Positions 54,031-64,000 of a stretch of 64,000 nt of DNA are shown piece by piece. The stretch's first letter is position 1, and each line of letters starts with the position of its first letter. The position numbers and the translations under genes were made by a program. The notes beneath the pieces are model-generated. The model saw nothing but the letters and a program-made list of their open reading frames with translations, had not been told where the DNA came from and made no database searches. Source of the DNA: Euglena gracilis (Eukaryota; Euglenida; Euglenophyceae; Euglenales). The stretch lies in contig CP154956.1 of assembly GCA_039621445.1 (NCBI GenBank), forward strand, positions 79,418,474-79,482,473. Reading direction: 5' to 3'.

Positions 54031-54080
<50 letters not shown>

Positions 54081-54083
54081 GAG

Positions 54084-54139
<56 letters not shown>

Positions 54140-54144
54140 GATAA

Positions 54145-54178
<34 letters not shown>

Positions 54179-54419
54179 TAGAGGAGAGAGAGATATAGAT
54201 CTAGAGAGAGAAGAGAGATAGAGATAGATATATTATATATAGAGATATAGATATATATATAGAGATATATAGAGATATATATATATAGATATATATAGAG
54301 ATATATATAGATATATATATATAGATATATATATATATATATAGATATCTATATATATATATATAGATATATCTAGATACATATATATAGATATATATAT
54401 ATCTATTTTTATATATTTA

Positions 54420-54450
<31 letters not shown>
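53964..54450. repeat. (GA)n then (TA)n microsatellites
   Basis: 53964-54210 is GA-rich with short interruptions; 54210-54450 is TA-rich ('atatatagatat'). Confidence 0.98.
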
Positions 54451-54456
<6 letters not shown>

Positions 54457-54478
54457 ATTCTGTACTGTCTGGCATTTT

Positions 54479-54706
54479 ATGAATTCAAAACCACATACAA
54501 CACATGTGCATACTTCCTCCTATGATGTTTTTGATATTAGCAAACTACATTCCCAGGTGCCAGATGATTGGAACGAAATTTTTTCTTACCCCTCAGAAAG
54601 GATTTTCAGCCAGGTTCTTTTTCTAGCACCGAAAAAAATATTTTCTAAAATGTTAAGTCTTCTAAAGGGTAGTAAATATCTACAAACGTACTGGATGTTA
54701 GTGTAA
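54479..54706 (+). CDS. Small hypothetical frame
   Basis: ATG frame of 75 codons directly after the TA repeat: 'SKLHSQVPDDWNEIFSYPSE' then 'LAPKKIFSKMLSLLKG'. Protein-like but without relatives I recognise; a possible internal splice 'TCCCAG|GTGCCA' is present. Confidence 0.3.
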   Translation: MNSKPHTTHVHTSSYDVFDISKLHSQVPDDWNEIFSYPSERIFSQVLFLAPKKIFSKMLSLLKGSKYLQTYWMLV

Positions 54707-54777
54707 CCAGTTTTTTAGCCGCTTTTTCACCATTAACAAGCTGCAAGGACCCAGACAGCATATTGTAGGAATGATGT

Positions 54778-55058
54778 TCAACGCAACACGAAGGGTGTTA
54801 TCTTGGCCTTCCCGACAGGCTTCAGAAATTCCACGGTCCGCTGTACTGGCCGCCAGTGCACGCCGTCGCAAACCACAGTCACTGGAGCCGCAATCTGGGC
54901 CAATTCACCCAGTGCCATCATCCTGATGCGCCATTCTTTGGCCTCCTTGTTCAGATAGGTCAGATAAGCCTTTTTTTCAACTGCTATTCTGTGGGTCTTC
55001 ACCCTCAGTGAAACAATTGGTACTTGAAGCAGCCAGTAACATTTCAACACTGAGACTG
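54778..55058 (-). CDS. Terminal exon, possible OTU-like C-terminal part
   Basis: Minus-strand acceptor 'cttccggttgcattgacag', then an open frame to TGA 54780-54778. It contains 'YLTYLNKEAKEWRIRMMALG', 'ELAQIAAPVTVVCDG' and 'VHWRPVQ'. The order Trp, 'LGELAQIA', a beta strand, and His followed by an aromatic residue resembles the second half of an OTU cysteine-protease domain. The match is by eye and weak; together with 55369-55593 it would supply both catalytic motifs. Confidence 0.4.
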
Positions 55059-55368
55059 CTGTCAATGCAACCGGAAGAGGAAACATCAAACTGGCCAGAA
55101 TCCAAACCAAAGTAGACTCAAACCACAATCCACAACTTCAATTCAGCCTCATAAACCAGATTTTGCGTTCTACATGTTATATTGTTTCAAGCACCGTAAT
55201 CCTCGCATTTGACTTCTTTTATGTTCAAGAAAATTTCAGTGTTGAATTGGATGGGAACAACACAGCTGGTCTGCCGTCAGTCCGCCCCAGGTGCGGTTTT
55301 TTGCACCATTGCTGTGTTCGGCAACGGCCCAATCGTCCATACCAGGAAAACACATCAATTTAAAACAT

Positions 55369-55593
55369 TCAATTTGTGTTTTCCTGAATGGGCGTTCTTT
55401 GGTTGAGGATAAATTCCTTCAGCATCTTCATGCAGGACGGTATACAGCCCAGATTGTCGGCCACAGATGCATAAAATGCGGCGGCAACAGACCACCAGAA
55501 ACAGTCCTAAAACCCGGGGTCCGGGAACTGCGATTCATCAAAATATTCCAGGTGCAACGAAATCTCAGTCTGCGGCTTAGTTGCATGGTACTC
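55369..55593 (-). pseudogene. Frame with in-frame TAG, possible OTU-like N-terminal part
   Basis: After acceptor-like 'cttcgacttccacaaaag' the minus-strand frame reads 'ATKPQTEISLHLEYFDESQF', meets TAG at 55509-55507, and continues in the same frame 'DCFWWSVAAAFYASVADNLG' and 'CMKMLKEFILNQ' to TGA 55371-55369. 'DCFWWSV' followed by a helix could be an OTU catalytic-Cys block. Both sides of the stop look coding, so this is either a recent nonsense mutation, an intron boundary at 'ttttag', or an error. Confidence 0.35.
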
Positions 55594-55614
55594 CTTTTGT
55601 GGAAGTCGAAGAGT

Positions 55615-55960
55615 AAATTCGACACAAACCACATTTGACACAAACCACATTTGACACATACCATATGTGACCCTAACCACATTTGACGCAAACCACACCT
55701 CACACAAACTACATTTGACACAAGCACAATTGACACAAAACCACATTTGACACAAACCACAACTGTGGACAGAAACCACACTTGAACAAACCACATTTGA
55801 CACAAACCACAATTGGCACAAAACACATTTGTCACAAACCACATTCGGCATAAATATACATTTGACACAAACCACAGTTGCCACAAACCTCATTCGACAC
55901 AAACCACATTTGACATAAAACACATTTGACACAAACCACGTTGGACACAAACCACGTTCT
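55615..55960 (-). repeat. 16-bp minisatellite, minus orientation
   Basis: Same unit and orientation as 51870-53200, about 20 copies with variants. Confidence 0.95.
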
Positions 55961-56407
55961 CATATTTTTGACACAAATGTTATATTAGAAGTTCAAAAAA
56001 TACCCTGCTTGTATAGCGCTCTGTACACTTCCATCCCGCGGATACTTTATTCATCAAGACCTTCCTGAATTTGAAGGAGTCTTCAGCGGTCTTAAGGGCT
56101 GAGGAGGCTGGAGTCTTTCTTTTGAAGCGCCACAAGGGTACCTCTTAAGTCAAAAACAGTCAAACTTTCATCACCCAGCCGATGCTGAAGGAGTCAGCGA
56201 GCAAAAGAACACGTGCAGGAACCACTTATAGGCATTCCACTACCACAATTTTCTTGCACACAACGAGTTACGCAGTTGAACGTGGTGGGTGGCAAAATGT
56301 AGGAGAACGTGTTGCATGGTTTACAAATAGCCCACATTAGCCTGAGTATTCAACGCATGAAGTCTGCACACCCACCTTTTTGAGCACTGTGGGTGAAACG
56401 CCGGGTG

Positions 56408-56669
56408 TTATTGAAAAAACCCGCTTAGCGCGACGGCTTCCCTGATTAGTTGCACTTGTTGGCGTTCTTTGGGACGGGACAGATCGCTCCTTGTCATCGC
56501 GCACAGGTTCACCTGAGCGAAATGGAGTTGCAATGCAATGTCTCTGCTTGTATCCCAAATGAAAGACGTTTCTTCTAGCTCTTTTCCATTTCGAAGGATG
56601 ACACACGTTATTCGCAAGCAAATCACGTGTGAACTAAATATCGTGACCAGTAATACTAGTAACAGCACT
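56408..56669 (-). CDS. Weak candidate exon
   Basis: Minus-strand frame with a hydrophobic start and 'ILRNGKELEETSFIWDTSRD', then donor-like 'CTCAG|GTGAAC' near 56513; the frame itself runs to TAA. It overlaps the end of the better-supported exon at 56656-56873 in another frame by 13 bp, so at most one use of that overlap is right. Confidence 0.25.
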
Positions 56670-57137
56670 GTTCAAATTGACTCAAATACACACCTCCGGT
56701 TGAGAAAACTGGACTGCACTCTTGTGACGTTGGCCCAGGTTCCTCTTCATGAAAAGGTTCTTCTCGTTTTTGCTGCTGCCGCACTTCAGCTTCTGGCATG
56801 TCTAGGAGTGATATCGTTGTCGTCAACTTCCTGCGCTGACGATGCAGGTCGCGCCTGTCTGCCGTCGACAGCCCTGGAAGAACGGGATGGATATATAGAT
56901 TGATTGAACTTTAACCCGACTTAAAAAAAAACACGGAGAGTGATAATCTGGGCTTAATTCCGCTACACGCGTACGTAAGTTCTACAATTGTACCATACGC
57001 TCCTGCCGAAGCTTCCTGTTGATGTCCTTAATGTTCTTCATAAGCTCCTTCATCCTCTCAGAGTCTGTGTTCGGTAGAAGCGTTAGCAATACAATCACAT
57101 TTGCCACAATATGCCAACGTCGCAAGTTAAAACTCAT
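56656..57137 (-). CDS. Two-exon small secreted or membrane protein
   Basis: Exon 1 57137-56999 starts ATG and reads a basic start, a hydrophobic 'VANVIVLLTLL' (signal peptide or anchor) and 'SERMKELMKNIKDINRKLRQ'. A 125-nt intron (GTATGG...CCCGTTCTTCCAG) with a T-run near its end separates it from exon 2 56873-56656. Phases join exactly (1 + 2). Exon 2 reads 'RRDLHRQRRKLTTTISLLDM', an acidic 'EEPFHEEEPG' and ends at TAG. Predicted length 118 residues. No family recognised; the frame may extend upstream, where it remains open for a few codons. Confidence 0.5.
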
Positions 57138-57398
57138 AAAAAGCCAAAGCACAAACAAATTGTATAATGCATAATAAAAAAAATGTGAGGATAAGTCACA
57201 AGAACAAGACGGAACAATACTTCCAGGAGGTTGTCTCCTCTTTTGGATCGTTGACCGCGACGTGCTGTCGGCCTCTGAAGCTGAAGAGCGTACAAATCAC
57301 AGCATAACAAAGCATTGAGCACAGTTAACCCCCCTCCTGAATTAATCTTTTGGCCCCCCAGGTTATTTTTTTTCAACCTTTTCTTCTGTATCGTACAG

Positions 57399-57635
57399 GA
57401 ATAATCGATCTCAAAAACGGTGTGCCAAGAGACCTGAACCATCTTCTTTGCCCCACGACACGCCAAGTGCTTTGGCCACCGCAGGAGCAAGGTGCCACCA
57501 ACTTTGGGGGGGGGGGCACGGACACACTTGCCTCCCCTGCTGTCGGAACTGGTCTCAAACGCATTGAAGATGCTTCTTCGATATCCTTGTCGGATTCGGA
57601 CGTGACGCCTGAGGCAGCAGTCAACAAAAAATCAG
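57399..57635 (+). CDS. Candidate exon, plus strand
   Basis: Very good acceptor ('ttcttctgtatcgtacag') and donor ('AATCAG|GTGAGG') bound 237 nt. In the open frame it reads 'DLKNGVPRDLNHLLCPTTRQ' and 'EDASSISLSDSDVTPEAAV', Ser/Asp-rich. A G11 run near 57505 could hide a frameshift. The minus strand of the same interval also has an acceptor-like 'gactgctgcctcag' and an open frame, so strand is not certain. Confidence 0.45.
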
Positions 57636-57649
57636 GTGAGGTTTCTGTC

Positions 57650-58417
57650 AAACGTGGTTTGTGCCAAACGTTGTTTGTGTCGAATGTGGTTTGTGTCAAA
57701 TGTAGTTTGTGTCAAATTGTAGTAAGGGCCAAATGTAATTTGGGTCAAATTGTGGTTTGTGTCAAATGTGGTTTGTGTCAAATGTGGTTTCCGTGAAATG
57801 TGGTTTGTCTCAAATGTGGTTTGTGTCATGTGCGGTTTGTGTGAAATGTGGTTTGTGTCAAGTGTTATTTGTGTCAAGTGTGGTTTGAGTCAAGTGTGGT
57901 TGGTGTCAAGTGTGGTTTGTGTCAAATGTGGTTTGTGTGTGGTTTGTGTCAAGTGTGGTTTGTGTCAAATGTGGTTTGTGTCAAATTTGTTTTGCGTCAA
58001 ATGTGGTTTGTGTCAAGTGTGGTTTTTGTCGAATGTGGTTTGTGTCAAGTGTGGTTTGTGTCAAGCGTGGTTTGTGTCGAATGTGGTTTGTGTGTGGTTT
58101 GTGTCAAGTGTGGTTTGTGTCAAATGTGGTTTGTGTCAAATTTGTTTTGCGTCAAATGTGGTTTGTGTCAAGTGTGGTTTTTGTCGAATGAGGTTTGTGT
58201 CAAGTGTGGTTTGTGTCAAGCGTGGTTTGTGTCGAATGTGGTTTGTGTGAAGTGTGGGTTGTGTTAAGTGTGGTTTGTGTCAAGTGTGGTTTGTGACAAG
58301 TGTGGTTTGTTTCAAATGTGGTTTGTGTCAAATGTGGCTTGTGTCAAAGGTGGTTTGTGTCAAGTGTGGTTTGTGTCAAATGTGGTTTGTACCAAGTGTG
58401 GTTTGTGTCAAATGTGG
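57650..58417 (+). repeat. 16-bp minisatellite, plus orientation
   Basis: About 45 units 'tttgtgtcaaatgtgg', 'tttgtgtcaagtgtgg' and variants, inverted relative to the arrays at 51.9-53.2 and 55.6-56.0 kb. A higher-order block of about 180 bp (57935-58095) recurs at 58095-58250. Confidence 0.95.
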
Positions 58418-59013
58418 TGTTTTGAGGGGACGGAGGACCCTCGACGCCCGGGGGGGCTGCTTTCACTGGGGCCACAAATTCCTTTTTCTGGCCCTGGTGG
58501 GCTCAGGCCAAAGCCTTGGTTGGGCCCCGCTTTTAAACAAATCAACAGGCGGTAATGGGGGTGAGGTGTGCCCCCCCGACCCAGGTCCCCCTGTCTCCCC
58601 GCGTAGGATCGTTTTTAGCCTCCACTGTTTAGCCTTTTCAAACATTTGGATCAAAAGGTGAACAAAGGCAAACCAACCCTCCTACTTGGAAGCACACAGC
58701 TGAGCACAAAGCAAACCTGGGACTTGAGAGGGTGAGTGAGTACCTTTGAGTTCAGGTGTTGAGTGGGGAAAAAAATATGGAAATGAATGCCTTGGCTTCC
58801 TTATGATATTTGAATTCGTCTTTTTGCTCTTCAAGTCTCCAATTGACTTTTCTTCTTTTCTGATTCTCAAATCGAATTCTCAAATTCTTCTTGAAATTTT
58901 CTGGGGTTCCAATTCAACTCGCGTGGCGGTTGACTTGCTCTGGTGGTTCCTATCGGGGTTTTTTGGGAATTTTCTGGGAAATTTTTGGCTGCCGACGCCA
59001 GCGGCAGCCGACA
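58418..59013 (-). repeat. 3' LTR (element sense)
   Basis: 596 bp, roughly 97% identical to 63383-63980 by eye, with differences mainly in G/C runs and near 58505-58530. The left flank is the minisatellite. Confidence 0.85.
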
Positions 59014-59024
59014 CCCCCTCCCTT
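59014..59024 (-). other. Polypurine tract
   Basis: 'AAGGGAGGGGG' on the minus strand directly before the 3' LTR; site of plus-strand DNA priming in LTR elements. Confidence 0.7.
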
Positions 59025-60699
59025 GCGACGTTAGTCGGACCCGTTTTCCCCCCCCCCTGCAAAAACGGGGGGATAAAATTCGGTTTTTTTTGTGGGGGCG
59101 AAAATTCTGTGTGTGTGTTTTTTTTTGAAACGGGTCCTGTCGTTTTTTTTTGAAAATCAGTGTTACGAGTCTGACCCCCCCCCCTGCCATAATATCGGGC
59201 ACCTTGGGGGACTCTGAAAAATCAGGTCTTCGGGGGAAGCCCCCCCACCCCTTTCCTCCGACAAGCATGGGGAACGGGTCTTTGAACACAAAAACTGAAA
59301 ACTGATTCCAAACGAAACAAACTCTTTGCACTCCACCCCAAGGCCTAAGTCCCACGCTACCCCCTTGGTGAAAATCCTTTTGGCAGCTTTCATTGTTTGA
59401 AACTTCATTTGTCGATTTTTTAAAAAAAAAATTTGGACTTTGTCCAACAGTGCCTCAGAAAATGACTTGCGTGGGGAAAAAGAAAAAGAGAACGAGAAAC
59501 CTAGGCATTCCTTTCCAATTCGGGACAGTTGGGTAAGGAAAAGGGCAAACGGTGAGCAAAAGTGAAAAGGTGAGAGGGTAAGCGATTATATGGAATAGTG
59601 TACAATGGGTGTGCGGGTTCGTGTGCGTGTGCGGTTGTGTGTTTTGTGTGCTTGCACGCTCACTTCCTTGTCATGCACTCCAAACCGAAATGACTGGTCG
59701 ACTTTTTTGAACGCAAAGAAAACAGGGCTTCACATTGGCCCTCAGCCACTATATCAGAGGGCTTTGGTGGTGCCCACGTGGCTTTTTTTTTATTGGTCCA
59801 CACCAGGGCCTGTGGACGGAGGAGGGGTCATCTCCAGTCCAGGGTCCCCCCCCCCCCGAGTTCGGATGCCTCCAAGCTGTGTTCCATGAAAAAATGTCTT
59901 TGACCAATATCCAATAGTCCAAACCGAATCAAAAAACTGAGTTTTAAAATTACAACTCGTTTTGTCGTCCACCAGAAAAATGATCAAAATCCCAGGTTTT
60001 TTCCAACTCTTTGTGTAAAAATCATCCAGTAACAGAAATCCTCAAAAAAATCAAAAATCTGGGTCCAACCCACAAGTCCAGGGCCTACAAGAGCCCTCAA
60101 CATCAAGAATTCCAACCTGCCACATCCAACAAACAAAATACAACCAAGAGCAACCAACCCAACAGAAGCAACATCCAGCAGCATACCGAGGGGCCAGGCC
60201 AATCCAGCCCAACCCTGGGGCCAACCGATTCACTGGAGCCGTAAAACCAACAAATCCGGCTTGCCAATTAAAATTCACTGCCACCCCCCCCCCCAGTCAC
60301 ACGGGGCAATGGGGGTCAAATGACATGGCAAACTCAAAAACACTGAAAATTCAAATCCAATTTTCTCAGCCAAAGCGATTTTTCGCTGCCCCCCCCCCAA
60401 ACACATGGGGCCGTGGGGGTCAATCTGGCTCCAGCCTCCAAACAAAAAAATCACAAACCTGGGCAACAAATATCCAAACCGACTGAAACCTCAACATCGT
60501 CAAACGACGGGCCTTCACAATGCCCCCCCCCCACCATCAACCAATGCGGGGAGGGCCACGAGTTTCAAATTCCTGGCTGCAAAACTGAAATCCCCACTTG
60601 ACGAGAAAAATGGGGAAAATGGATCTTTCATCAAACCCCGCCATATCTGGGGTTTAACCAAAGCAATCACGGTCACTTGATCAATCAAATACGGTCACT

Positions 60700-61730
60700 T
60701 GATCAATCACGGCCATTTGATGCAATCCTGTCCCCACCCAAACGTCTCACAGGGGTATCCAATTCTGAGTCAAAAAATTCCAACCGTAGAGCCAAAACTG
60801 ATTTTGATCCAAACCAACAAAAAACAGGGCTAAACACAGCCCCCCCCCCCCCCAGCTGCACGAGGAGGGAGAAAAAATGGCTCCAAACCTCAAGCAAAAT
60901 CCTGAGACCCAAAACCATGTAAAATCTGATTCAGCACTGTGGGAGCAGCCAACCTGGGCCTGGACCTGGGCTTTGGCCGTGCATCGGGCCACTGCCCACT
61001 GCAGGCTCTTGAGGTCATTAAGCTTCTCACCCAGCACTTCAGTAAAATAAATGTACCAACCATTCTGGGATTCCATAAACGATCCACAATTGTAATCATT
61101 CCAATCGTAATCATGCGATTCAATTGCTTGGGCCTCATTGATGTCATTGAAATCTGTTCTCCATCTCACTGAAATGTTTATCATCCCAGTATTTGAAGTC
61201 AATTCTTTGCAAACTGTTGAAGTCTTTGAATTCAATAAATTCAGTCAAATTCCTTGATGACTTGTCTGCTTTAGATCTCAATGTAATTCAATGTCAATGT
61301 TATCATCATTGTCCCAGTCAACAAACTTGAACTTGTTGAACAAATCAACCTTGAAATTCTCAAATTCTTTTGCGTTGATTCTCTTGGTGCTTCTGTTTGA
61401 TTGATTGCTTGAACCTGCATGGCAAGGCAACACACACACACACACGCACGCAAAATTCACCACTAACAACACAGAAGGCAGATTTCTGAATTTTCTCACT
61501 GAGTTACCACTGAACTCTGAACCAGAACGGCACATAAAATCTGTATCTTGATCCCTCAAATGGGTCACACGAAAACTGTGTATGCAAGCCCCAAACTGTA
61601 AAAATTGCCTTTGGCAGTTTTGCATTGTGAGGCGTCCCCCACTTCTGAGTTTTTCTCCCTCAAGCAAACTCCACAGCCGAAAAAATGCAACAGATGGTGT
61701 TACCCACAGATCAACAGACTTTTTCACTGA
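60700..61730 (-). other. LTR element interior, degenerate frames
   Basis: Minus-strand pieces such as 'FNKFKFVDWDNDDNIDIE' (about 61278-61340) and 'DYDWNDYNCGSFMESQNGWY' (about 60950-61100) are protein-like but broken and lack pol motifs. The rest of 59025-62615 is non-coding as far as I can see, with C-runs near 60280, 60390 and 60840. Confidence 0.3.
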
Positions 61731-62615
61731 AAACCTGAACTGAATGATGATGCTGCCACTGATGGGCCCAAAAATGAACTTTCTTCAGGGGTGTCTTTTC
61801 CTTCTGGGTTAATCCACCTTGGTTCCCACTTGGACTGAAAATTGAAACCTTTCCTGAGCCCTTAGATGGGTGGCCACAGGGGTGTTTATTCCTGGCCTGG
61901 GTCTAGCCCCACCCTCGGAACCCCTCTTTGCGCGATTTCCAAAAAACTGTTTGATTACGAGTGGTCCATTAGAGGTGTTCCCCCTACCTCAGGCTTTGGC
62001 AAAACCCAGATAAAACCTCCACAGGCCTGCTGTGGTGACACTCGAAAACCACAATGAAACTGACCGAAAAATCCCAAAAACCTTGCCGATTCTCCAACAT
62101 GTGTCCTTGTCCGGGGTAAAGTTTCTCTCTGGAAAAACTGTCCCGTGACAAAAGGGACCAGAAAAAAACCAAACAAAAATCAAACCTGAAATGTCTGATT
62201 TGTCCCCGTCGGGGATGGTGACACATGCCAACGTTTCCCCCCCAAGATGACATTTGGGACAACCGAAAACTCTGAAACTGAAAATCATTGATCTGGCTGC
62301 CTGAACACTAGGAAAAAAATCCCAAGCATCGTGGCTGGGCGTCTCCATTTAAGTGGAAAGCAACTGGGGAAAAAACATGTACCCCAGAAACCAGATTCAA
62401 AAAATGTTTGACTTGGCTGTTTTTTCAAAAGCCAAACTCTGTGAACTGCAAATCCAGATTTAAACTTCTGGCTGCTTACGCATCTGCCTCCCACCAGATC
62501 ACACAAAGGAGGTACGAAACAAAAATCACAAAGCCACAAACATACCACAAAAAACATCCTGATCTGTAAAGTGCTGTGTGATGCCAGTCAGTGGTCAGGC
62601 CTGTGCTGAAAAAAA

Positions 62616-63383
62616 TCACCACCACCACTGATACGATGGAAACCACCCCCAGCTGTTCCAGGTATTTGCGAACCAGTCCCAACCCCACCGATCATGAAAC
62701 CAACTTGGTCTTAAAAACTGAAAGTCGTTCCAACTGTTTTTGGCAGGTCTCCAGAATTTTTTTGCCTGTCTGAATTTCCTTGGCTGTGCAGCAAAATCTG
62801 AGGAAGATTTTTCAGAAGACACTGATGATGTTTGCAAATTCGTGACATGTCCAGAATTTAGATTCACAGACACGAAATTTGGCAACTTTGCTTCACTGGG
62901 CTGCAGCTTTTCAGCGCTTTGCAGTCCCAACATTTTTATTTGTTCCACCAATCGTCCTACTTCTTCTTTTGCCACTCTTAATAAACATTGCACGTCAACC
63001 ATCTGTTTTGTCAGAGCCTTGTCTCTCTCAAACAGGGACACGTAATATTTCTCAAAACGGGTGTCAAGGTCAAAACACCAACCTCGGACAGTTTTGTCAA
63101 TTTGTGCAACTCGTAATTCAATCCTCCGACGCCAAACAGTCAGAGGAAGTCCCTCAAGATGACTGGGCTCACGCTGGTTGAATCCTTCCTCAAAATTTTC
63201 ACTGTCAGAATCATCAAAAACAAGACGATGGTCATCTGTTTCCGTTTCACCATTTAGAGTTGAAGAACCGCCTTCAAGATTGGAACAGATTCTGCTAACC
63301 ATGTTGAGGGGTTCTGATTTGTCATCAACCGAAAGTAAAAATTCTTCACTGACAGAGTCAGTGAAGCAACCTCTGCGTACCAT
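62616..63383 (-). CDS. Gag-like protein of the LTR element
   Basis: 255-codon frame from ATG 63383 to TGA 62616. The A of the ATG is the last base of the 5' LTR and the next bases are the primer-binding site. The protein has an acidic Ser-rich N-terminal part ('DDHRLVFDDSDSENFEEG'), a helical middle ('KALTKQMVDVQCLLRVAKEE') suited to a coiled coil, and a Trp-rich basic end ('RWGWDWFANTWNSWGW'). No Cys-His zinc knuckle. The frame is also open upstream through the LTR for 70 codons. Gag identity is inferred from position and architecture. Confidence 0.5.
   Translation of the reverse strand: MVRRGCFTDSVSEEFLLSVDDKSEPLNMVSRICSNLEGGSSTLNGETETDDHRLVFDDSDSENFEEGFNQREPSHLEGLPLTVWRRRIELRVAQIDKTVRGWCFDLDTRFEKYYVSLFERDKALTKQMVDVQCLLRVAKEEVGRLVEQIKMLGLQSAEKLQPSEAKLPNFVSVNLNSGHVTNLQTSSVSSEKSSSDFAAQPRKFRQAKKFWRPAKNSWNDFQFLRPSWFHDRWGWDWFANTWNSWGWFPSYQWWW
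63366..63382 (-). other. Primer-binding site
   Basis: 'TGGTACGCAGAGGTTGC' in element sense, directly after the 5' LTR. It equals the common initiator-Met primer site TGGTAGCAGAGG apart from one extra C. Confidence 0.6.
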
Positions 63384-63980
63384 GTTGGGGGGGACGGAGG
63401 ACCCTCGCCGCCCGGGGGGGCTGCTTTCACTGGGGCCACAAATTCCTTTTTCTGGCCCTGGTGGGCTCAGGCCAGGGCCTTTGGTAAGTTGGGCCCCGCT
63501 TTTAAACAAATCAACAGGCGGTAATGGGGGTGAGGTGTGCCCCCGGACCCAGGTCCCCCTGTCTCCCCGCGTAGGATCGTTTTTAGCCTCCACTGTTTTA
63601 CCTTATCAAACATTTGGATCAAAAGGTGAGCAAAAACAAACCAACCCTCCTACTTGGAAGCACACAGCTGAGCACAAAGCAAACCTGGGACTTGAGAGGG
63701 TGAGTGAGTACCTTTGAGTTCAGGTGTTGAGTGGGGAAAAAATATGGAAATGAATGCCTTGGCTTCCTTATGATATTTGAATTCGTCTTTTTGCTCTTCA
63801 AGTCTCCAATTGACTTTTCTTCTTTTCTGAATCTCAAATCGAAGTCTCAAATTCTTCTTGAAATTTGCTGGGGTTCCAATTCAACTCGCGTGGCGGTTGA
63901 CTTGCTCTGGTGGTTCCTACCGGGGGTTTTTGGGAATTTTCTGGGAAATTTTTGGCTGCCGACGCCAGCGGCAGCCGACA
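63383..63980 (-). repeat. 5' LTR (element sense)
   Basis: 598 bp; partner of 58418-59013. Followed on the plus strand at 63981-64000 by 'gtagtttgtgtcaagtgtgg', the resumed minisatellite. Confidence 0.85.
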
Positions 63981-64000
63981 GTAGTTTGTGTCAAGTGTGG

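Larger units (their letters stand above)
58418..63980 (-). mobile_element. Non-autonomous LTR retrotransposon (minus strand)
   Basis: Two direct repeats, 58418-59013 and 63383-63980, both starting TGTT and ending GACA on the plus strand (TGTC...AACA in element sense). Next to the 63383 LTR the element-sense strand reads 'TGGTACGCAGAGG', close to the complement of the initiator-Met tRNA 3' end. Next to the 59013 LTR it reads 'AAGGGAGGGGG', a polypurine tract. These fix the orientation as minus. The 4369-bp interior has one gag-like frame and no RT, integrase or protease motif that I can see. Flanks are 'GTGG' and 'GTAG', a 4-bp target duplication with one change, inside the minisatellite. Confidence 0.85.

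Noticed and set aside
53964-54080. Acidic/basic repeat frame 'RERERERE'
   Set aside because: Translation of the GA microsatellite.
57750-58661. Cys-rich repeat protein on the plus strand
   Set aside because: Same minisatellite in the opposite orientation; it runs straight into the LTR.
58418-63980. Plus-strand orientation of the LTR element
   Set aside because: No primer site or polypurine tract fits on the plus strand, while both fit on the minus strand.

Overview
The window is nuclear DNA of an intron-rich eukaryote that I cannot name. Coding pieces are short, GC-rich exons with good GT/AG signals, set in AT-rich introns, long homopolymer runs, microsatellites and satellites. There are no bacterial operons, CRISPR arrays, rRNA or tRNA genes that I could find. 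The mobile elements (DIRS-like tyrosine-recombinase retroelement, LTR element with an initiator-Met-tRNA-like primer site, hAT-like relic) and a Schlafen-type AlbA_2 gene would fit an animal, a unicellular relative of animals, or an alga.

Layout. Bases 1-20414 (copy A) recur in direct orientation at 30171-51327 (copy B), mostly 97-100% identical with several extra blocks in B. Each copy holds, in order: 3' exons of a plus-strand gene with a polyadenylation signal, a decayed minus-strand hAT-like transposase, a last exon encoding a transmembrane tail, proline-rich and other exons, a multi-exon Schlafen/AlbA_2-like gene, a DIRS-like element with duplicated terminal modules and gag, and a minus-strand PHD-finger exon. 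The left edge of copy A is cut by the window; the right edge of both copies is a clean breakpoint.

Between the copies (20415-30170) are isolated plus-strand exons (20617, 25378, 26984, 27967, 28577, 29909) separated by satellites, nested inverted repeats and about 790 bp of GT repeat. They could belong to one unrecognised gene, but exon phases do not all join.

After copy B (51328-64000) the DNA is built from a 16-bp minisatellite that occurs in both orientations and makes long spurious open frames. Within it are minus-strand exons: a triplicated exon-like module, a well-bounded exon at 53472-53606, a possible OTU-like protease relic at 54778-55593, and a coherent two-exon small secreted or membrane protein at 56656-57137. 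From 58418 to 63980 lies a complete LTR retrotransposon on the minus strand (two about 597-bp LTRs, primer site, polypurine tract, gag-like frame) with no recognisable pol, inserted into the minisatellite.

Comparing the two copies is the most useful internal test: it supports some reading frames by silent changes, exposes frameshifts, and shows that most breaks in the DIRS genes fall in homopolymer runs. Exon calls rest on splice-site reading and composition only, so most carry moderate or low confidence.
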